DNA of 37,039 nucleotides from Dichelobacter nodosus (lineage in GTDB: Bacteria; Pseudomonadota; Gammaproteobacteria; Beggiatoales; Beggiatoaceae). The position numbers were made by a program, and so were the translations under genes. Of the stretch, positions 36,711 through 37,039 are shown piece by piece. The notes below the pieces were generated by a model, which saw nothing but the letters and a program-made list of their open reading frames with translations, was not told where the DNA came from and searched no databases. Numbering within the stretch: position 1 is the first letter of the stretch; each line of letters opens with the position of its first letter. Location: the NCBI GenBank assembly GCA_020720085.1, contig DYPE01000013.1, positions 1 to 37,039 of the forward strand, given 5' to 3'.

Positions 36711-37039
36711 GGCTTCGGCGAGGGTTTCCAGATTATCCAAAATCACCAGCGTCGGCGTTTCTTTCAGTAACGCAAACGCGGCTTGCGCATCCAACAAAGA
36801 GCTTTCCAACACCGCGCCCAGCGTACTGACCGCAAAACCTACCGCGTCCTCGCCCTGAAAACTGGCATAGGAAATAAACACTGCCCGCTTAAACAGCCCG
36901 GCGCGTAACAACCACCGCGCCGCTTGAGGGAAAAGCGTTGTGTGCCTTGTACGCCAAAAGCGCGTTCAATCTGCCACAGTTCACGGGTGCGCCCGTAAAA
37001 GCCGGATTCTTGCAGGGCGGGGAGGTTGTGCAGCGCATG

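Larger units (their letters stand above)
34485..37039 (-). pseudogene. CHAT/STAND-like NTPase-TPR protein, P-loop deleted, 5' cut by window edge
   Basis: From 37039 the minus strand reads HALHNLPALQESGFYGRTRE LWQIERAF, which is the linker that follows a CHAT protease in proteins of this type and precedes an NTPase. The expected GxGGxGKT P-loop should follow FGVQGTQRF. Instead the frame breaks at about 36925-36935 and resumes as QAARWLLRAGLFKRAVF, so the P-loop is lost. The remaining open frame (TTG at 36911) holds Walker B TLVILDNLE, a helical regulator (FHPLSIGLLAKVL) and at least five TPRs (ALAIMQELGDARSIG, AALGIFRQINEPGS). Members act as signalling ATPases, some in defence. Two 33-bp palindromes are inserted in frame. 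The 5' half lies outside the window. Confidence 0.8.

Overview
The window looks like the chromosome of a Gram-negative proteobacterium, gamma or beta; I cannot place it more precisely. Signs are a BamE/OmlA-type lipoprotein, a type II secretion secretin, a MaeB malic enzyme with a phosphotransacetylase-like tail, Ser-Met-Lys type nucleotide-sugar dehydratase chemistry, and many chemotaxis parts. Housekeeping genes are moderately GC-rich and tightly packed, often with 4-base stop/start overlaps. The accessory parts are decayed and hold several classes of palindromic repeat.

Layout. (1) 1-8.6 kb, minus strand: an AT-rich NHL-repeat secreted protein, then a run of genes read leftwards: response regulator, thiD, a small membrane-anchored protein, a MotA/TolQ-type channel with a long helical tail that resembles ZorA of Zorya defence, a chemoreceptor, a 2Fe-2S ferredoxin, an alpha/beta hydrolase and gmk. 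(2) 8.6-12.7 kb: a 653-base AT-rich region leading into dnaA, which stands apart from dnaN and carries a His-to-Arg change in its DNA-binding signature; then a DUF1538 membrane-protein pair and a divergent membrane-anchored aspartic protease. (3) 12.8-17.1 kb: a wrecked type I restriction-modification operon. HsdM lacks both ends and its first ~23 residues are HU-like; a four-helix-bundle/zinc-ribbon gene is frameshifted by a 61-bp insertion flanked by 28-bp repeats; hsdR has at least three deletions; there is no hsdS. A 112-bp palindromic element and an ISAs1-type transposase remnant lie just upstream. (4) 17.2-24.3 kb: surface-polysaccharide genes (nucleotide-sugar dehydratase, glycosyltransferase, PIG-L deacetylase), a TatD nuclease, an unknown membrane protein, a 556-bp internally deleted IS with perfect inverted ends in a TTAA site, and an isolated gspJ. 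(5) 24.5-34.4 kb, plus strand: a second chemoreceptor, a PP-loop sulfur-transfer-type ATPase, maeB, a BamE-like lipoprotein, gspF, a lipoprotein gspD and thioredoxin. (6) 34.5-37.0 kb, minus strand, cut by the window edge: a NTPase-TPR (CHAT/STAND-like) gene that has lost its P-loop and frame and carries two 33-bp palindromes inserted in frame.

How the parts relate. Two chemoreceptors and a CheY-like regulator point to chemotaxis or a related surface response. gspD/gspF and the distant gspJ are parts of a type II secretion or related pilus machine whose other genes must lie elsewhere. The dehydratase, glycosyltransferase and deacetylase fit capsule, O-antigen or glycoprotein glycan synthesis.

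The strongest unusual signals are the pattern of deletions in the defence genes (RM operon, NTPase-TPR gene), the HU-HsdM chimera, the in-frame palindromes, the heptamer-repeat hairpins at three intergenic sites, the orphan ZorA-like channel and the variant DnaA. I found no tRNA, rRNA or CRISPR array.
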